Below, one piece after another: positions 52,584-61,370 of a DNA stretch of 62,156 nucleotides. The stretch spans positions 1 through 62,156 of the forward strand of contig JAGXSU010000002.1 of NCBI GenBank assembly GCA_018333785.1. The letters run 5' to 3'. Numbering within the stretch: the first letter of the stretch is position 1; each line of letters begins with the position of its first letter. Under the pieces are notes generated by a model. It worked only from the letters and a program-made list of their open reading frames with translations, was not told the DNA's origin and did no database searches. Made by a program: the position numbers and the translations under genes. The stretch comes from Methylomicrobium sp. (GTDB lineage Bacteria; Pseudomonadota; Gammaproteobacteria; Methylococcales; Methylomonadaceae).

Positions 52584-53617
52584 TACTGTAAACTCCTGAT
52601 GCCTTTTTCAGCGGGGTTTAAAACCACTCCTTTTTCGGTCACTATCGCAGTAATCAGTTCTGCAGGCGTAACGTCAAATACCGGATTCCAGGCCGTGACC
52701 AGCGAGCCGCTTTGCTCATAACATTCAGGAAGCAGTTCTTTGGCTTCGCGCTGCTCTATTTCGATGGTATTGCCGTTTTCCAAGGACCAATCAATAGTGG
52801 ATGTAGGTGCGGCAATCATCAGTTTGATGCCGTGTTGCTTGGCCAGCACGGCCAATGAATAGGTGCCGATTTTGTTGGCCGTATCGCCGTTTGCCGCAAT
52901 CCGGTCGGCCCCGACGACAATCCATTCGATAGCACCTGATTTCATGAGCCAAGCTGCCGCAGAATCGGCAACCAGGGTCACAGGGATGCCGTCCTGAGCC
53001 AATTCCCATGCCGTCAATCGGGCGCCTTGCAGCCAGGGCCTGGTTTCGCCGGCATAGATCGATTTCAATCCTCGTTTATACGCGCTGCGAATGACGCCTA
53101 ATGCTGTTCCGTAGCCGCCGGTAGCCAATGCGCCTGCATTGCAATGCGTCATAATGCCTTTCGCGTTGCCGATGATATCGGCGCCGAACTCAGCCATTTT
53201 ATGATTAGCACTGATATCCTCTTCTTGAATTTTATTGGCCAAACGTAAAAATTCATCGACGGGATTGCCCTGAATCCGGTCCAGCAACTCAGTCATCTGC
53301 TTCAACGCCCAGAATAGGTTGACAGCTGTTGGGCGAGACTGTGCCAGTTTGGCTATGTCTTCGGCAACTTTAACTCGCCACTCATCGCCTGTTTCGTTAA
53401 AGTGCTGGCGAACCGACAAAACCACGCCGTAGGCTGCGGCAATACCAATCGCGGGAGCGCCTCGTACTTCCATACTTCTTATCGCCTCAAAAACACCTTG
53501 GGCATCGGAATATTCATGATAAGTGATGGTTTGCGGTAAACAACGCTGATCCAGCACTTTCAGCGAATGACCTGTCCAATGCAACGCTTGTACAGTCAAT
53601 TGAGTTTGTTCATTCAT
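52583..53617 (-). CDS. mtnA: S-methyl-5-thioribose-1-phosphate isomerase
   Basis: Methionine salvage enzyme converting methylthioribose-1-phosphate to methylthioribulose-1-phosphate. MEVRGAPAIGIAAAYGV, IMTHCNAGALATGGYGTALG (catalytic Cys in HCNAGALA, about residue 163) and IVVGADRIAANGDTANKIGT (catalytic Asp, about 240) are the family marks. Start at 53617 (MNEQTQLTV) is preferred over a TTG five codons earlier at 53632. It is divergent from mtaD by 59 bp, the neighbourhood seen in Pseudomonas. Confidence 0.94.
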   Translation of the reverse strand: MNEQTQLTVQALHWTGHSLKVLDQRCLPQTITYHEYSDAQGVFEAIRSMEVRGAPAIGIAAAYGVVLSVRQHFNETGDEWRVKVAEDIAKLAQSRPTAVNLFWALKQMTELLDRIQGNPVDEFLRLANKIQEEDISANHKMAEFGADIIGNAKGIMTHCNAGALATGGYGTALGVIRSAYKRGLKSIYAGETRPWLQGARLTAWELAQDGIPVTLVADSAAAWLMKSGAIEWIVVGADRIAANGDTANKIGTYSLAVLAKQHGIKLMIAAPTSTIDWSLENGNTIEIEQREAKELLPECYEQSGSLVTAWNPVFDVTPAELITAIVTEKGVVLNPAEKGIRSLQ

Positions 53618-53676
53618 TATTGATTCAATCAAGGTTAAAAAAGTTATAATTCTGTTACTTGATTCAGGAACAGCAC

Positions 53677-54990
53677 ATGAACGTCGATATTCTCATCCAT
53701 GCACGTTGGATTATACCCGTTGAACCGGCATCCGTAACCTATGAAAACCATACGCTGGTCATTGATGACGGCAGGATAATCGATTTACTTCCCGAAGAGA
53801 TGGCCCTTTCCAAATATCAGGGCCGGACAGTTGAAAGACTGGATAAGCATGCGCTGATCCCGGGCCTGATCAACAGCCATACGCACGCCGCAATGTCACT
53901 GATGCGCGGTATAGCGGACGATTTACCGCTGATGGATTGGCTGCAGCATCATATCTGGCCTTTGGAACAACAATGGATGGGCAAGGCCTTTGTTCGCGAC
54001 GGGACGGACCTGGCTATTGCGGAAATGATCCGTAGCGGGACGACCTGCTTCAATGACATGTATTTTTTTCCTGAAATTGCCGCTCAGCAAGCCATACAGC
54101 ATGGCATGCGTGCTTCCATTGGTTTGATACTGATTGATTTTCCTTCGGCGTGGGCTGACAACAGCGATCATTATCTGGAAAAAGGACTCGCCTTGTACGA
54201 TGAGTTCCGGCACGAACCGCTGATCAGCATGCCGTTTGCTCCTCATGCGCCTTATACGGTATCAGATGGACCCTTACAAAAAGTCAGAACCTTGGCCGAT
54301 GAACTGGACATACCGGTTCATATGCATGTGCATGAAACCCGGCACGAAGTTGAAGATGAACAAAAGAAGACCGGCAAACGCCCGATCCAGCGCCTGCATG
54401 AATTGGGACTGATCAATCCTTCGTTGATCGCCGTTCATATGACGCAATTGACGGATGAGGAAATCCAGTTATTTGCCGACGCAGGCGCGCATATCGTTCA
54501 TTGCCCGGAATCGAACCTAAAACTGGCCAGCGGCTTTTGTCCTGTCGCCAAATGCCTGAACGCTGGAATTAACGTGGCGCTGGGCACCGATGGCGCTGCG
54601 AGCAACAATGATTTGGACATGTTTTCCGAAATGCGAACCGCTGCACTTCTCGGCAAGGCTGTTGCTAATGATGCCAGCGCCATTCCGGCAGCAACCGCAT
54701 TAAGAATGGCGACGCTGAACGGGGCAAAAGCCTTGGGACTGGATAGCGAAACCGGTTCACTGGAAATCGGCAAGGCAGCTGATGTTGTTGCCATCGATCT
54801 ATCGCAACTGGAAACCCAACCGCTTTACTGCCCGGTGTCTCAAATCGTCTATGCTGCCGGTCGACAACACGTCACCGATGTGTGGGTTAACGGAAAACGA
54901 CTTCTGAAGCAACAGCAACTTACGACCCTGTCAGTCGCTGATCTGACCATGAGAATTAATGAATGGCAGGTGCGCCTGGCCAAAGGCTAA
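53677..54990 (+). CDS. mtaD: 5-methylthioadenosine / S-adenosylhomocysteine deaminase
   Basis: Amidohydrolase-family deaminase. The zinc motif HxH is LINSHTHAAMSLMRGIADDL (His pair about 67-69), with further ligands in MHVHETRHEVEDE (His about 223) and VHMTQLTDEE and LGTDGAASNNDLDMFSEMRT (Asp about 309). It removes the 6-amino group of methylthioadenosine, feeding the salvage pathway with mtnA. The ATG at 53677 (CAGGAACAG upstream) is preferred over TTG at 53659. Divergent from mtnA; the order mtnA-mtaD-ubiG-mupP-yciK is that of Pseudomonas. Confidence 0.93.
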   Translation: MNVDILIHARWIIPVEPASVTYENHTLVIDDGRIIDLLPEEMALSKYQGRTVERLDKHALIPGLINSHTHAAMSLMRGIADDLPLMDWLQHHIWPLEQQWMGKAFVRDGTDLAIAEMIRSGTTCFNDMYFFPEIAAQQAIQHGMRASIGLILIDFPSAWADNSDHYLEKGLALYDEFRHEPLISMPFAPHAPYTVSDGPLQKVRTLADELDIPVHMHVHETRHEVEDEQKKTGKRPIQRLHELGLINPSLIAVHMTQLTDEEIQLFADAGAHIVHCPESNLKLASGFCPVAKCLNAGINVALGTDGAASNNDLDMFSEMRTAALLGKAVANDASAIPAATALRMATLNGAKALGLDSETGSLEIGKAADVVAIDLSQLETQPLYCPVSQIVYAAGRQHVTDVWVNGKRLLKQQQLTTLSVADLTMRINEWQVRLAKG

Positions 54991-55335
54991 TTAATGAGCC
55001 AGACGGCCCCCTCTTTTGTGGGTCAAATGATTTCATGATTATAAAGATTAATCAGCTCTGTCAAAAATCGTCATCTCGGCAGTGCCTGCCCCGGTCAGGG
55101 AATGCCGGGGGATTGCCGAGATCCAGATGCCATGGATGGCAAGCGCCGAACACATCCTTGTACTCTGGATTCCGGCAATCCCTGCCGGAAAGACGTTGTT
55201 GCTGAAGCATCCTTATAATCCGGAATGATTTTTCCAGGATTATTCGTTCGCATGATTTAAATAAATGCGAATTTCAACGATACCAATAACCTAGTATTTT
55301 AGTATACAATAGCCATAAAGCACGGATCATTACTT
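54991..55335. repeat. 345-nt gap with repeat family B-like sequence
   Basis: Contains GAATGCCGGGGGATTGCCGAGA, TGCCATGGATGGCAAGCG and CTGGATTCCGGCAATCCCTG, a series of palindromes sharing the CCATGGATGG and GGCAATCC cores with the copies at 41890 and 58025. The last about 100 bp are AT-rich and should contain the ubiG promoter. Confidence 0.65.
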
Positions 55336-56043
55336 ATGACAGCAAAAGAAAACGTTCACTTACATGAGATTCACAAATTCGGTTCCCTGGCTGAACGCTG
55401 GTGGGACACGCAAGGTGAATTCAAAACATTGCACGATATCAATCCTCTGCGGTTGAGGTTTATTCGTGATCATGCCTATATTGACGGCAGGCGTATCGTT
55501 GACGTGGGATGCGGCGGCGGAATTTTGACCGAAGGTCTTGCCAAGAATGCGGCAAAAGTATTGGGCATTGACCTGAGTCAGGAATTGATCGACATTGCTG
55601 ACTTGCATAGCCTGGAGTCCGGTATCAAAGCCGAATACCGCAAAATCAGCGCCGAAGCCTTGGCACAGGAACAGCCGGAAAGCTTTGATCACGTCACCTG
55701 CATGGAAATGCTGGAGCATGTGCCGGATCCCTTGTCTATTGTTTACGCTTGCGCTCAACTGGTCAAACCGGGCGGCATGGTGTTTTTCTCTACACTGAAC
55801 CGTAAACCCAAAGCCTATCTTCTTGCGATTGTTGCAGCTGAACATCTGTTAAAAATGGTACCCAAGGGAACACATGATTTTAAAACTTTCATCAAACCCT
55901 CCGAACTAAGCCAGTGGGCCCGTTATGCAGGGCTTGAGCTGGTCAGTCTGTGCGGCATTGAGTACAACCCGTTCAACAAACGTTTCAGTCTTGGCAACGA
56001 TATAGATGTCAATTATCTGGCCGCTTTCAGACGACCCGAATAA
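55336..56043 (+). CDS. ubiG: ubiquinone biosynthesis O-methyltransferase
   Basis: Cytosolic SAM-dependent methyltransferase for both O-methylations of ubiquinone synthesis. The N-terminal FGSLAERWWDTQGEFKTLHD and INPLRLRFI are UbiG-specific; SAM motif I is IVDVGCGGGILTEGLAK (about residue 55), and CMEMLEHVPDP (about 122) and KGTHDFKTFIKPSEL follow. Length 235 aa is typical. It precedes mupP by 4 bp and yciK follows, so the three form an operon. Confidence 0.95.
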   Translation: MTAKENVHLHEIHKFGSLAERWWDTQGEFKTLHDINPLRLRFIRDHAYIDGRRIVDVGCGGGILTEGLAKNAAKVLGIDLSQELIDIADLHSLESGIKAEYRKISAEALAQEQPESFDHVTCMEMLEHVPDPLSIVYACAQLVKPGGMVFFSTLNRKPKAYLLAIVAAEHLLKMVPKGTHDFKTFIKPSELSQWARYAGLELVSLCGIEYNPFNKRFSLGNDIDVNYLAAFRRPE

Positions 56044-56047
56044 CGTT

Positions 56048-56728
56048 ATGAGCCATGATTTTAAATTGTCCTGCGTCTTGTTCGATTTAGACGGCACCCT
56101 GGTCGATACGGCCCCGGATTTGATTGCCTGTCTGAACTTCGCCTTAGCCGACTCAGGTATCGAAACAATTAGAGCGGAATCGGTACGCCCGTTGATATCG
56201 TTCGGTGCATCGGCCATGATCAAACTGTGTTTACAAGACCGTTTTACTCAGGATTTACACGACTCCCTACTGATCACCATGCTTGATCACTATCAGACCC
56301 ATATTGCCGAACACTCTGTCTTTTTTCCCGGCATGCCTGAAACGCTGGCCAGCATCGAAGCCAGCGGTCTTAAATGGGGGGTGATTACCAATAAGCAAAA
56401 ACGCTTTACTGAACCGTTGATGACAGCATTAGACCTTAACCAGCGGGCGGCTTGCATTATCAGCGGCGACAGCACCGGCAACAGCAAACCGCATCCCGAA
56501 CCCATGTTCGCCGGCTGCAAACAGGCTGACGTAGCCCCCGAGGAATGCGTTTATATCGGTGATGCCTCTCATGATATTGCCGCCGGAAAAAATGCCGGCA
56601 TGAAAACTTTGGCGGCCTTATACGGCTACCTGAAGCCCGAAGATACCCCTCACTCATGGGGAGCCGACGCTCTGATTGAACACCCTGAACAGATTGAAGC
56701 ATGGATAAAAACAGCACTATGTCATTAA
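56048..56728 (+). CDS. mupP: HAD phosphatase, MupP/Gph-like
   Basis: Haloacid-dehalogenase-type phosphatase. Motif I is VLFDLDGTLVDTAPDL (about residue 10), motif II WGVITNKQKRFT, motif III/IV SKPHPEPM and YIGDASHDIAAGKNAGMK. In Pseudomonas the gene in this position (ubiG-mupP-yciK) is MupP, which removes the phosphate from N-acetylmuramate-6-phosphate in peptidoglycan recycling; the close relative Gph acts on phosphoglycolate, and this sequence alone does not decide between them. The ATG at 56048 (MSHDFKLSC) was taken since it lies 4 bp after ubiG. Confidence 0.87.
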   Translation: MSHDFKLSCVLFDLDGTLVDTAPDLIACLNFALADSGIETIRAESVRPLISFGASAMIKLCLQDRFTQDLHDSLLITMLDHYQTHIAEHSVFFPGMPETLASIEASGLKWGVITNKQKRFTEPLMTALDLNQRAACIISGDSTGNSKPHPEPMFAGCKQADVAPEECVYIGDASHDIAAGKNAGMKTLAALYGYLKPEDTPHSWGADALIEHPEQIEAWIKTALCH

Positions 56729-57447
56729 GCGGACAAGTTATTCTGATAACCGGCGCCGGGGGCGGATTAGGTGGAAGCGCCGCGCTTGCGCTTGCCAAAC
56801 AAGGCGCGCATATCATTTTACTGGATAAAAGCATTCCAAAACTGGAAGCGGTTTATGACGCCATTGTTTCGGAACAAGCGCCGGAACCCGTTCTTTATCC
56901 GTTCGATCTGGCCGGTGCCAATGAAAACGATTACCAGGATTTGGCCGACCGTATTGAAAGCAAATACGGTCAATTGAATGGTTTATTGCATTCAGCTGTT
57001 GAGTTTGTCGCGTTTGAACCGATTGCGATCACTAAAACCAAAGACTGGGGGCATACGCTGAATGTCAATTTGAACGCCCCTTTCTTACTTTGCCGGGTTT
57101 TGTTACCTCTTTTACAAAAAAGTGAAGACGCGTCCATCGTTTTTACAAGCGATTCCAGGGCCAGAACCGCCCCGGCCTACTCCAGCGCATACGGCGTATC
57201 GAAGATAGCACTGGAAGGACTCGCGCACATTCTGGCCGAAGAACTGGAAGCAGAAGGAAAGATTCGGGTCAACACCTTGATTCCTGGACCTGTTAACTCA
57301 CCGGTACGCAAAAAATCCTATCCGGCCGAAGATAAAAGCCTTTTACCGGAAATGCATTCACTGGCTGATATTTACCTTTATCTGTTCAGTCCGGCTAGTA
57401 TCGGCATGAACGGGCAAATCATCGACGCACACACATTCAAGCAATAA
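56701..57447 (+). CDS. yciK: YciK-family short-chain oxidoreductase
   Basis: SDR-family NAD(P)-dependent oxidoreductase. The Rossmann glycine motif is ILITGAGGGLGGSAALALA (about residue 14), and the catalytic Ser-x-Tyr-x3-Lys set reads SSAYGVSKIALEGLAHI after SDSRARTAPA. YciK function is unknown; it is always beside mupP/ubiG in this group, suggesting an envelope or quinone link. Its start overlaps mupP by 28 bp; a Met at residue 7 is an alternative. Confidence 0.9.
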   Translation: MDKNSTMSLSGQVILITGAGGGLGGSAALALAKQGAHIILLDKSIPKLEAVYDAIVSEQAPEPVLYPFDLAGANENDYQDLADRIESKYGQLNGLLHSAVEFVAFEPIAITKTKDWGHTLNVNLNAPFLLCRVLLPLLQKSEDASIVFTSDSRARTAPAYSSAYGVSKIALEGLAHILAEELEAEGKIRVNTLIPGPVNSPVRKKSYPAEDKSLLPEMHSLADIYLYLFSPASIGMNGQIIDAHTFKQ

Positions 57448-57462
57448 AGGATCCTTCTAATT

Positions 57463-58011
57463 ATGGCTGCAAGAGAAACGATAACCTTAACTCGCGATGT
57501 CAACGTCGTCATGATACCGGATGGCAACCCCAGTACATTGACCCAAGGCACAGTCGTCACCCTTCATCAATCGCTAGGCAACAACTACACGGTGGTGACC
57601 GACTACGGCCACATGGTGCGTATTGCCAGCGCTGATGCCGACGTATTGGGTAAAGAACCCCATCATTTGGAAACGGTGGTCACCGAGACCGACCCGGAAT
57701 CTGTCGAAAAAAACTGCTGGGAAGTCATGAAAACAGTGTACGACCCGGAAATCCCGGTCAACATCGTTGATTTGGGCTTGGTTTACGGTTGCTATGTAAC
57801 ACCGGTTGAGAGCGGCAAAAACAGGGTCCAAATCCAGATGACTCTGACCGCCCCTGGCTGTGGCATGGGGCCCGTTATTCAGGGTGACGTTGAAAAATCG
57901 ATACGCGCCCTGCCCGGCGTGGAAAGCGTTGACGTTGAAGTCGTTCTTGATCCGCCCTGGTCACGAGAAATGATGTCAGAGGTTGCGCAAGTTCAACTGG
58001 GCTTGTTTTAA
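57463..58011 (+). CDS. sufT: SufT-type Fe-S cluster assembly protein (DUF59)
   Basis: A 182-aa protein with an N-terminal about 75-residue segment unique to SufT and a C-terminal MIP18/PaaD (DUF59) domain. DUF59 marks visible are VYDPEIPVNIVDLGLVYG, MTLTAPGCGMGP (reactive Cys) and LDPPWSREMMSE. SufT helps mature Fe-S proteins under high demand. It lies 15 bp downstream of yciK on the same strand, so it is probably the last gene of the ubiG operon, although usually it is found in suf clusters. Confidence 0.92.
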   Translation: MAARETITLTRDVNVVMIPDGNPSTLTQGTVVTLHQSLGNNYTVVTDYGHMVRIASADADVLGKEPHHLETVVTETDPESVEKNCWEVMKTVYDPEIPVNIVDLGLVYGCYVTPVESGKNRVQIQMTLTAPGCGMGPVIQGDVEKSIRALPGVESVDVEVVLDPPWSREMMSEVAQVQLGLF

Positions 58012-58188
58012 GCTGATGTTTAGGCTAAATCCAGCAGCCCGTCAGGAAACGGGCATTCAGTGCCATGGATGGTAAGCTTCGAGTTTCCATAAAGTATGGA
58101 ATTCGGCAATCTCTGTCGAAACGACGCGGTCGGCTAGGAAAATAGAGTTAGAGCTGAAACATCTTTATAAAGTTGATCCGGTATTGGT
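58012..58188 (+). repeat. interspersed repeat family B, copy 2
   Basis: GCTAAATCCAGCAGCCCGTC, GGAAACGGGCATTCAGTGCC, CCATGGATGGTAAGCTTC and GAGTTAGAGCTGAAACATCT then TTATAAA. The block order is the same as at 41890-42080. It separates the convergent sufT and redoxin genes. Confidence 0.8.
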
Positions 58189-58857
58189 TTAATCGGCCTC
58201 TTCAAGAAAAAGCCCGGTAATTTGGTCTTCCAGATCAGGGCTTGTGCCAAATGCAATCTCACGGATAATGCCCTGCTGATCAATCAAGACCTGCGAAGGC
58301 GTGCCTTTCAAATCAAAACGATCAAAAGTTTCAGCGTGGAATTGCAATGATTGAAAATAGTTTTTAACGTGTGCACGAATGTTTTCCTGATGCTCAAACG
58401 TTTGTTCTGAAAAATCCGGTACCCGTTCACTGATGAAACGGTCTACCACCCCATCGTTCACAGGCTCAGAACGCTTGACCAAACGGTCCATCGCGACTGG
58501 AAAAGGAATTTGATAGGGCCAGCGGCCATTAACCAATTCGCCTCGCTGCGATAATAATTCCAGCGTAGCACCGGTGAGCTCATGCTGATTGATGAGTCTC
58601 TTTAGATTTTCCAGCGTATTTTTATCAAAATCTTCAAAAGCCGTAGCAACACCTAAAACCACCAAACCTTTATCCGCAAAGCGTTCATGTAAAGAGATGG
58701 CGTGAGGCAGCGCATAAAGAAAACAGCCGGGGCAGTTGACTTGAAAAAAATCCAGCAAAACCACTTTACCCAGTATTTGACTCAGTTGCACGGGCTCACC
58801 CTGAACCCATTCTGAAATAGATAACTCCGGTGCCTGATCGCCTGTCTGCGCCTTCAT
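58189..58857 (-). CDS. redoxin (AhpC/TSA or TlpA-like)
   Basis: Thioredoxin-fold protein of 222 aa without an obvious signal peptide. GKVVLLDFFQVNCPGCFLYA has the CxxC motif CPGC (about residues 38-41), and KGTPSQVLIDQQG is the cis-Pro region (about 185). The layout resembles peroxiredoxin-like or ResA/TlpA-like thiol proteins. The middle (about 80-170) is an unusual insertion of about 60-70 residues with no recognised domain. Substrate and partner unknown. It lies 23 bp downstream of trhO on the same strand, possibly one transcript. Confidence 0.82.
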   Translation of the reverse strand: MKAQTGDQAPELSISEWVQGEPVQLSQILGKVVLLDFFQVNCPGCFLYALPHAISLHERFADKGLVVLGVATAFEDFDKNTLENLKRLINQHELTGATLELLSQRGELVNGRWPYQIPFPVAMDRLVKRSEPVNDGVVDRFISERVPDFSEQTFEHQENIRAHVKNYFQSLQFHAETFDRFDLKGTPSQVLIDQQGIIREIAFGTSPDLEDQITGLFLEEAD

Positions 58858-58880
58858 GACTTAACCTTCACTGTTGAATC

Positions 58881-59864
58881 TTATGCGATTTGAACTTTCA
58901 GCTTGAGCTTGCGATCCAGTTTTTGCTGCCGCTTGGCGTCCAGCAATTTTGCAGCATCCGCCCCCATGTGAGCTTCACCTCTTTGCCGGGCCAAAGTCAT
59001 TTGCTTTTCACGCTCTTTAAACCGGGATTTTTGCGTTTCAGTGACTTTACCGAAGCAATGTGGACAACTGACACCTTGTTCATATCGGTGGTCGGCTTTC
59101 TCAGCTTCCGTAATAGGCGTTCTGCACGCATTACACAAATCATGTCGGCCTTTTTGAAGACTATGATTAACCGTCACCCGGTCATCAAAGACAAAACATT
59201 CACCGTCCCAAAGCGTTTCTTGCTCGGGCACTTGTTCCAGGTATTTTAAAATACCGCCTTTCAAGTGAAAAACATCCGAAAAACCTTGCTCTTTCAAGTA
59301 AGCGGTGGATTTTTCGCAACGTATGCCGCCTGTACAGAACATGGCTACTTTTTTGTGTTTGGCGGGATCAAGATGTTCTTTTACAAACTGGGGAAATTCT
59401 CTGAAGTTGGTAGTCTTGGGATTGATTGCATTTTTAAAAGTGCCCACCTGATATTCATAATCGTTGCGTGTATCGATCAGGATAACCTCAGGGTCGGCAA
59501 TCAACCGGTTCCAATCTGAAGGTTCCACATAGGTGCCTACAACTTGCTTGGGATCAATACCTTCTATCCCCATGGTCACGATTTCTTTTTTAAGTTTAAC
59601 TTTTGTGCGGTTGAACGGCATGGTTTCACTGAACGATTCCTTGAAATCAAGATCTTTCAGACGAGGATCATTTCTCAAAAAAACCAGCAACGCATCAACG
59701 TTTTCCCGGCTTCCCGCGACAGTGCCGTTAATCCCTTCTTTTGCCAGGATCAATGTTCCCCTGATTTGATGGGCTTCCATACAGTTGAGTAAAGGCCGGC
59801 GCAGCGCCTGATAATCTTCCAGCGTGACAAACTTATACAACGCACAAACAACATTTTGAAACAT
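58881..59864 (-). CDS. trhO: tRNA uridine(34) hydroxylase TrhO
   Basis: Rhodanese-related enzyme (YceA) that makes 5-hydroxyuridine at the wobble position of tRNA. The N-terminal acylphosphatase-like domain (about 1-90) is followed by a rhodanese domain with the catalytic loop [15 protein letters not shown] (about residue 185), which is the TrhO form of the CxxGxRC loop. A C-terminal Cys-rich zinc-binding-like part has CNACRTPI and CPHCFGK. At 327 aa it is typical. It lies before the redoxin on the same strand. Confidence 0.92.
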   Translation of the reverse strand: MFQNVVCALYKFVTLEDYQALRRPLLNCMEAHQIRGTLILAKEGINGTVAGSRENVDALLVFLRNDPRLKDLDFKESFSETMPFNRTKVKLKKEIVTMGIEGIDPKQVVGTYVEPSDWNRLIADPEVILIDTRNDYEYQVGTFKNAINPKTTNFREFPQFVKEHLDPAKHKKVAMFCTGGIRCEKSTAYLKEQGFSDVFHLKGGILKYLEQVPEQETLWDGECFVFDDRVTVNHSLQKGRHDLCNACRTPITEAEKADHRYEQGVSCPHCFGKVTETQKSRFKEREKQMTLARQRGEAHMGADAAKLLDAKRQQKLDRKLKLKVQIA

Positions 59865-59897
59865 AGTACGCCTTCTACAAATCAGGGCAAAAACAGG

Positions 59898-60182
59898 TTA
59901 ATCCGCAATCCATTCCTGTAATCCTTCAATAATACTTTTGGCCTGGTCTTTACTCGAAATATTGAATTTTGACTTTTGCTGGTACTCGCCGTTTCTTTTT
60001 TGATACCGGCGTATTGTATATTTATCAGGACCATAGGCCTCCTTGGCTCTGTCCCAGTCTTGATAGCGATACATAACAGTTGCCCAAGCACCTTTAGTCA
60101 GGACTTTCTTATCCAATTCCTTGACGGTTTCAATGCCCCCATCTTCATAGGTCACTGTCAATTCATCCACTGTTTCAGCCAT
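59898..60182 (-). CDS. conserved small protein, unknown
   Basis: A 94-aa soluble protein (KKVLTKGAWATVMYRYQDWD, RAKEAYGPDKYTIRRYQKRN, NISSKDQAKSIIEGLQEW). From memory very similar short proteins are common among Methylococcales. No domain, signal or metal motif is evident; it is rich in Tyr, Lys and Arg in the middle. It is separated from trhO by 33 bp on the same strand. Function unknown. Confidence 0.75.
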   Translation of the reverse strand: MAETVDELTVTYEDGGIETVKELDKKVLTKGAWATVMYRYQDWDRAKEAYGPDKYTIRRYQKRNGEYQQKSKFNISSKDQAKSIIEGLQEWIAD

Positions 60183-60402
60183 ATTCTCTCCTCTTTCAAA
60201 TCAATTGTTTAATCCAAGGGCGCGCATCTTCTCATAAATGCAAAAACCCACAACTATTTTTTAAAAAAAGAGCCTTTACTGTTCTTCAAATACGTATTTT
60301 GACGAAACTCATTTAAGCCTTGCTAAAAGAATTTTCTGGTTAACTCATGCTGTTGGCTTGGAATTTTGCTAGCACACTGGATACTGATCTGACCGCCACT
60401 TT

Positions 60403-61359
60403 TTAACGGCTTATGAATTGGCCAAACGCCCGGCTACCCTCGCCCGCTTCTATCGTATCAATGACTTGCAGGGTTTTCGCATCGATCACGGAAACGTTAT
60501 TATCAAACCAGTTTGCGACGTAAACCCATCGGTCATTGGGATGAGTACTGATACCTTCCGGCTTGTCGCCGACCTCGATCACCGCTATTTCCTGCATTGC
60601 TTGCGTATCGATAACGGACACGGAACTGTCGTCCTGGTTCGTGACAAACAGCCGTGAATCATTCAGGGCCAGTGTCACGGCATAAGGCAGCGTCTTCACT
60701 TTGATAGTCTGCAAGCGTTTCAAATGCTGGGCATCCAATACCGTTACATCATCACTTTCGACATTGGCCACATAAAGACGCTCGTCCTTAGTGTCAAGGG
60801 TCAGTCCAAAAGGATGCTCGCCAACTTTGGTCGTATTTCGAATCCGCATGGTTTCCATGTCAATTTGGGAAACGCTGTTATCCAAACGATTGGCGACGAA
60901 CAACCATTTGTTGTCTGAACTAACCACCATACCGGAAGGCGACTTACCCACAGGGAGGGTGTTGATCACTTTAAAGGTATCGGCAGCAATCACTGCCACC
61001 GAGTTATTGAACCAGTCCGCCACAAAAATCAGGTGGCCGGTTTTATCGACAGTGATACCCAACGCACCTGAACTGACAGGAAATTGCGCCAATAGCTTAT
61101 GATTGACTGCATCCAAAACGGCAATTCCCTTTGCCTCCGGCGTGCTGATATAAACCCGCTGGCCATCTTGAGATACGGTCACACCAGCCGGTTTACCCGA
61201 GACTGGAATGGTAGAAATGACTTTAGCCTGGGCCGTATCAATGACCGATACACTGTCGCCCAGTTGATTGGTTATAAAGGCATAAGGCTCAGCTGCAACA
61301 CAGAAAGTCAATGAAAATAATAAAATGCCAGTCGCATTGATCATGCCTTTAATAATCAT
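60403..61359 (-). CDS. YVTN beta-propeller protein
   Basis: Secreted protein (signal peptide about 1-23, FCVAAEP) with a seven-bladed propeller made of repeats of the form YVANxxDxxVSVID-. Visible units include AFITNQLGDSVSVIDT, YISTPEAKGIAVLDA, FVADWFNNSVAVIAA, FVANRLDNSVSQID, YVANVESDDVTVLDA, FVTNQDDSSVSVIDT and YVANWFDNNVSVIDA. Such proteins often accompany periplasmic dehydrogenases in methylotrophs. It follows the MxaD-like gene by 11 bp, forming an operon. An alternative start is the Met at residue 6. Confidence 0.9.
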   Translation of the reverse strand: MIIKGMINATGILLFSLTFCVAAEPYAFITNQLGDSVSVIDTAQAKVISTIPVSGKPAGVTVSQDGQRVYISTPEAKGIAVLDAVNHKLLAQFPVSSGALGITVDKTGHLIFVADWFNNSVAVIAADTFKVINTLPVGKSPSGMVVSSDNKWLFVANRLDNSVSQIDMETMRIRNTTKVGEHPFGLTLDTKDERLYVANVESDDVTVLDAQHLKRLQTIKVKTLPYAVTLALNDSRLFVTNQDDSSVSVIDTQAMQEIAVIEVGDKPEGISTHPNDRWVYVANWFDNNVSVIDAKTLQVIDTIEAGEGSRAFGQFISR

Positions 61360-61370
61360 CTAACTTGACC

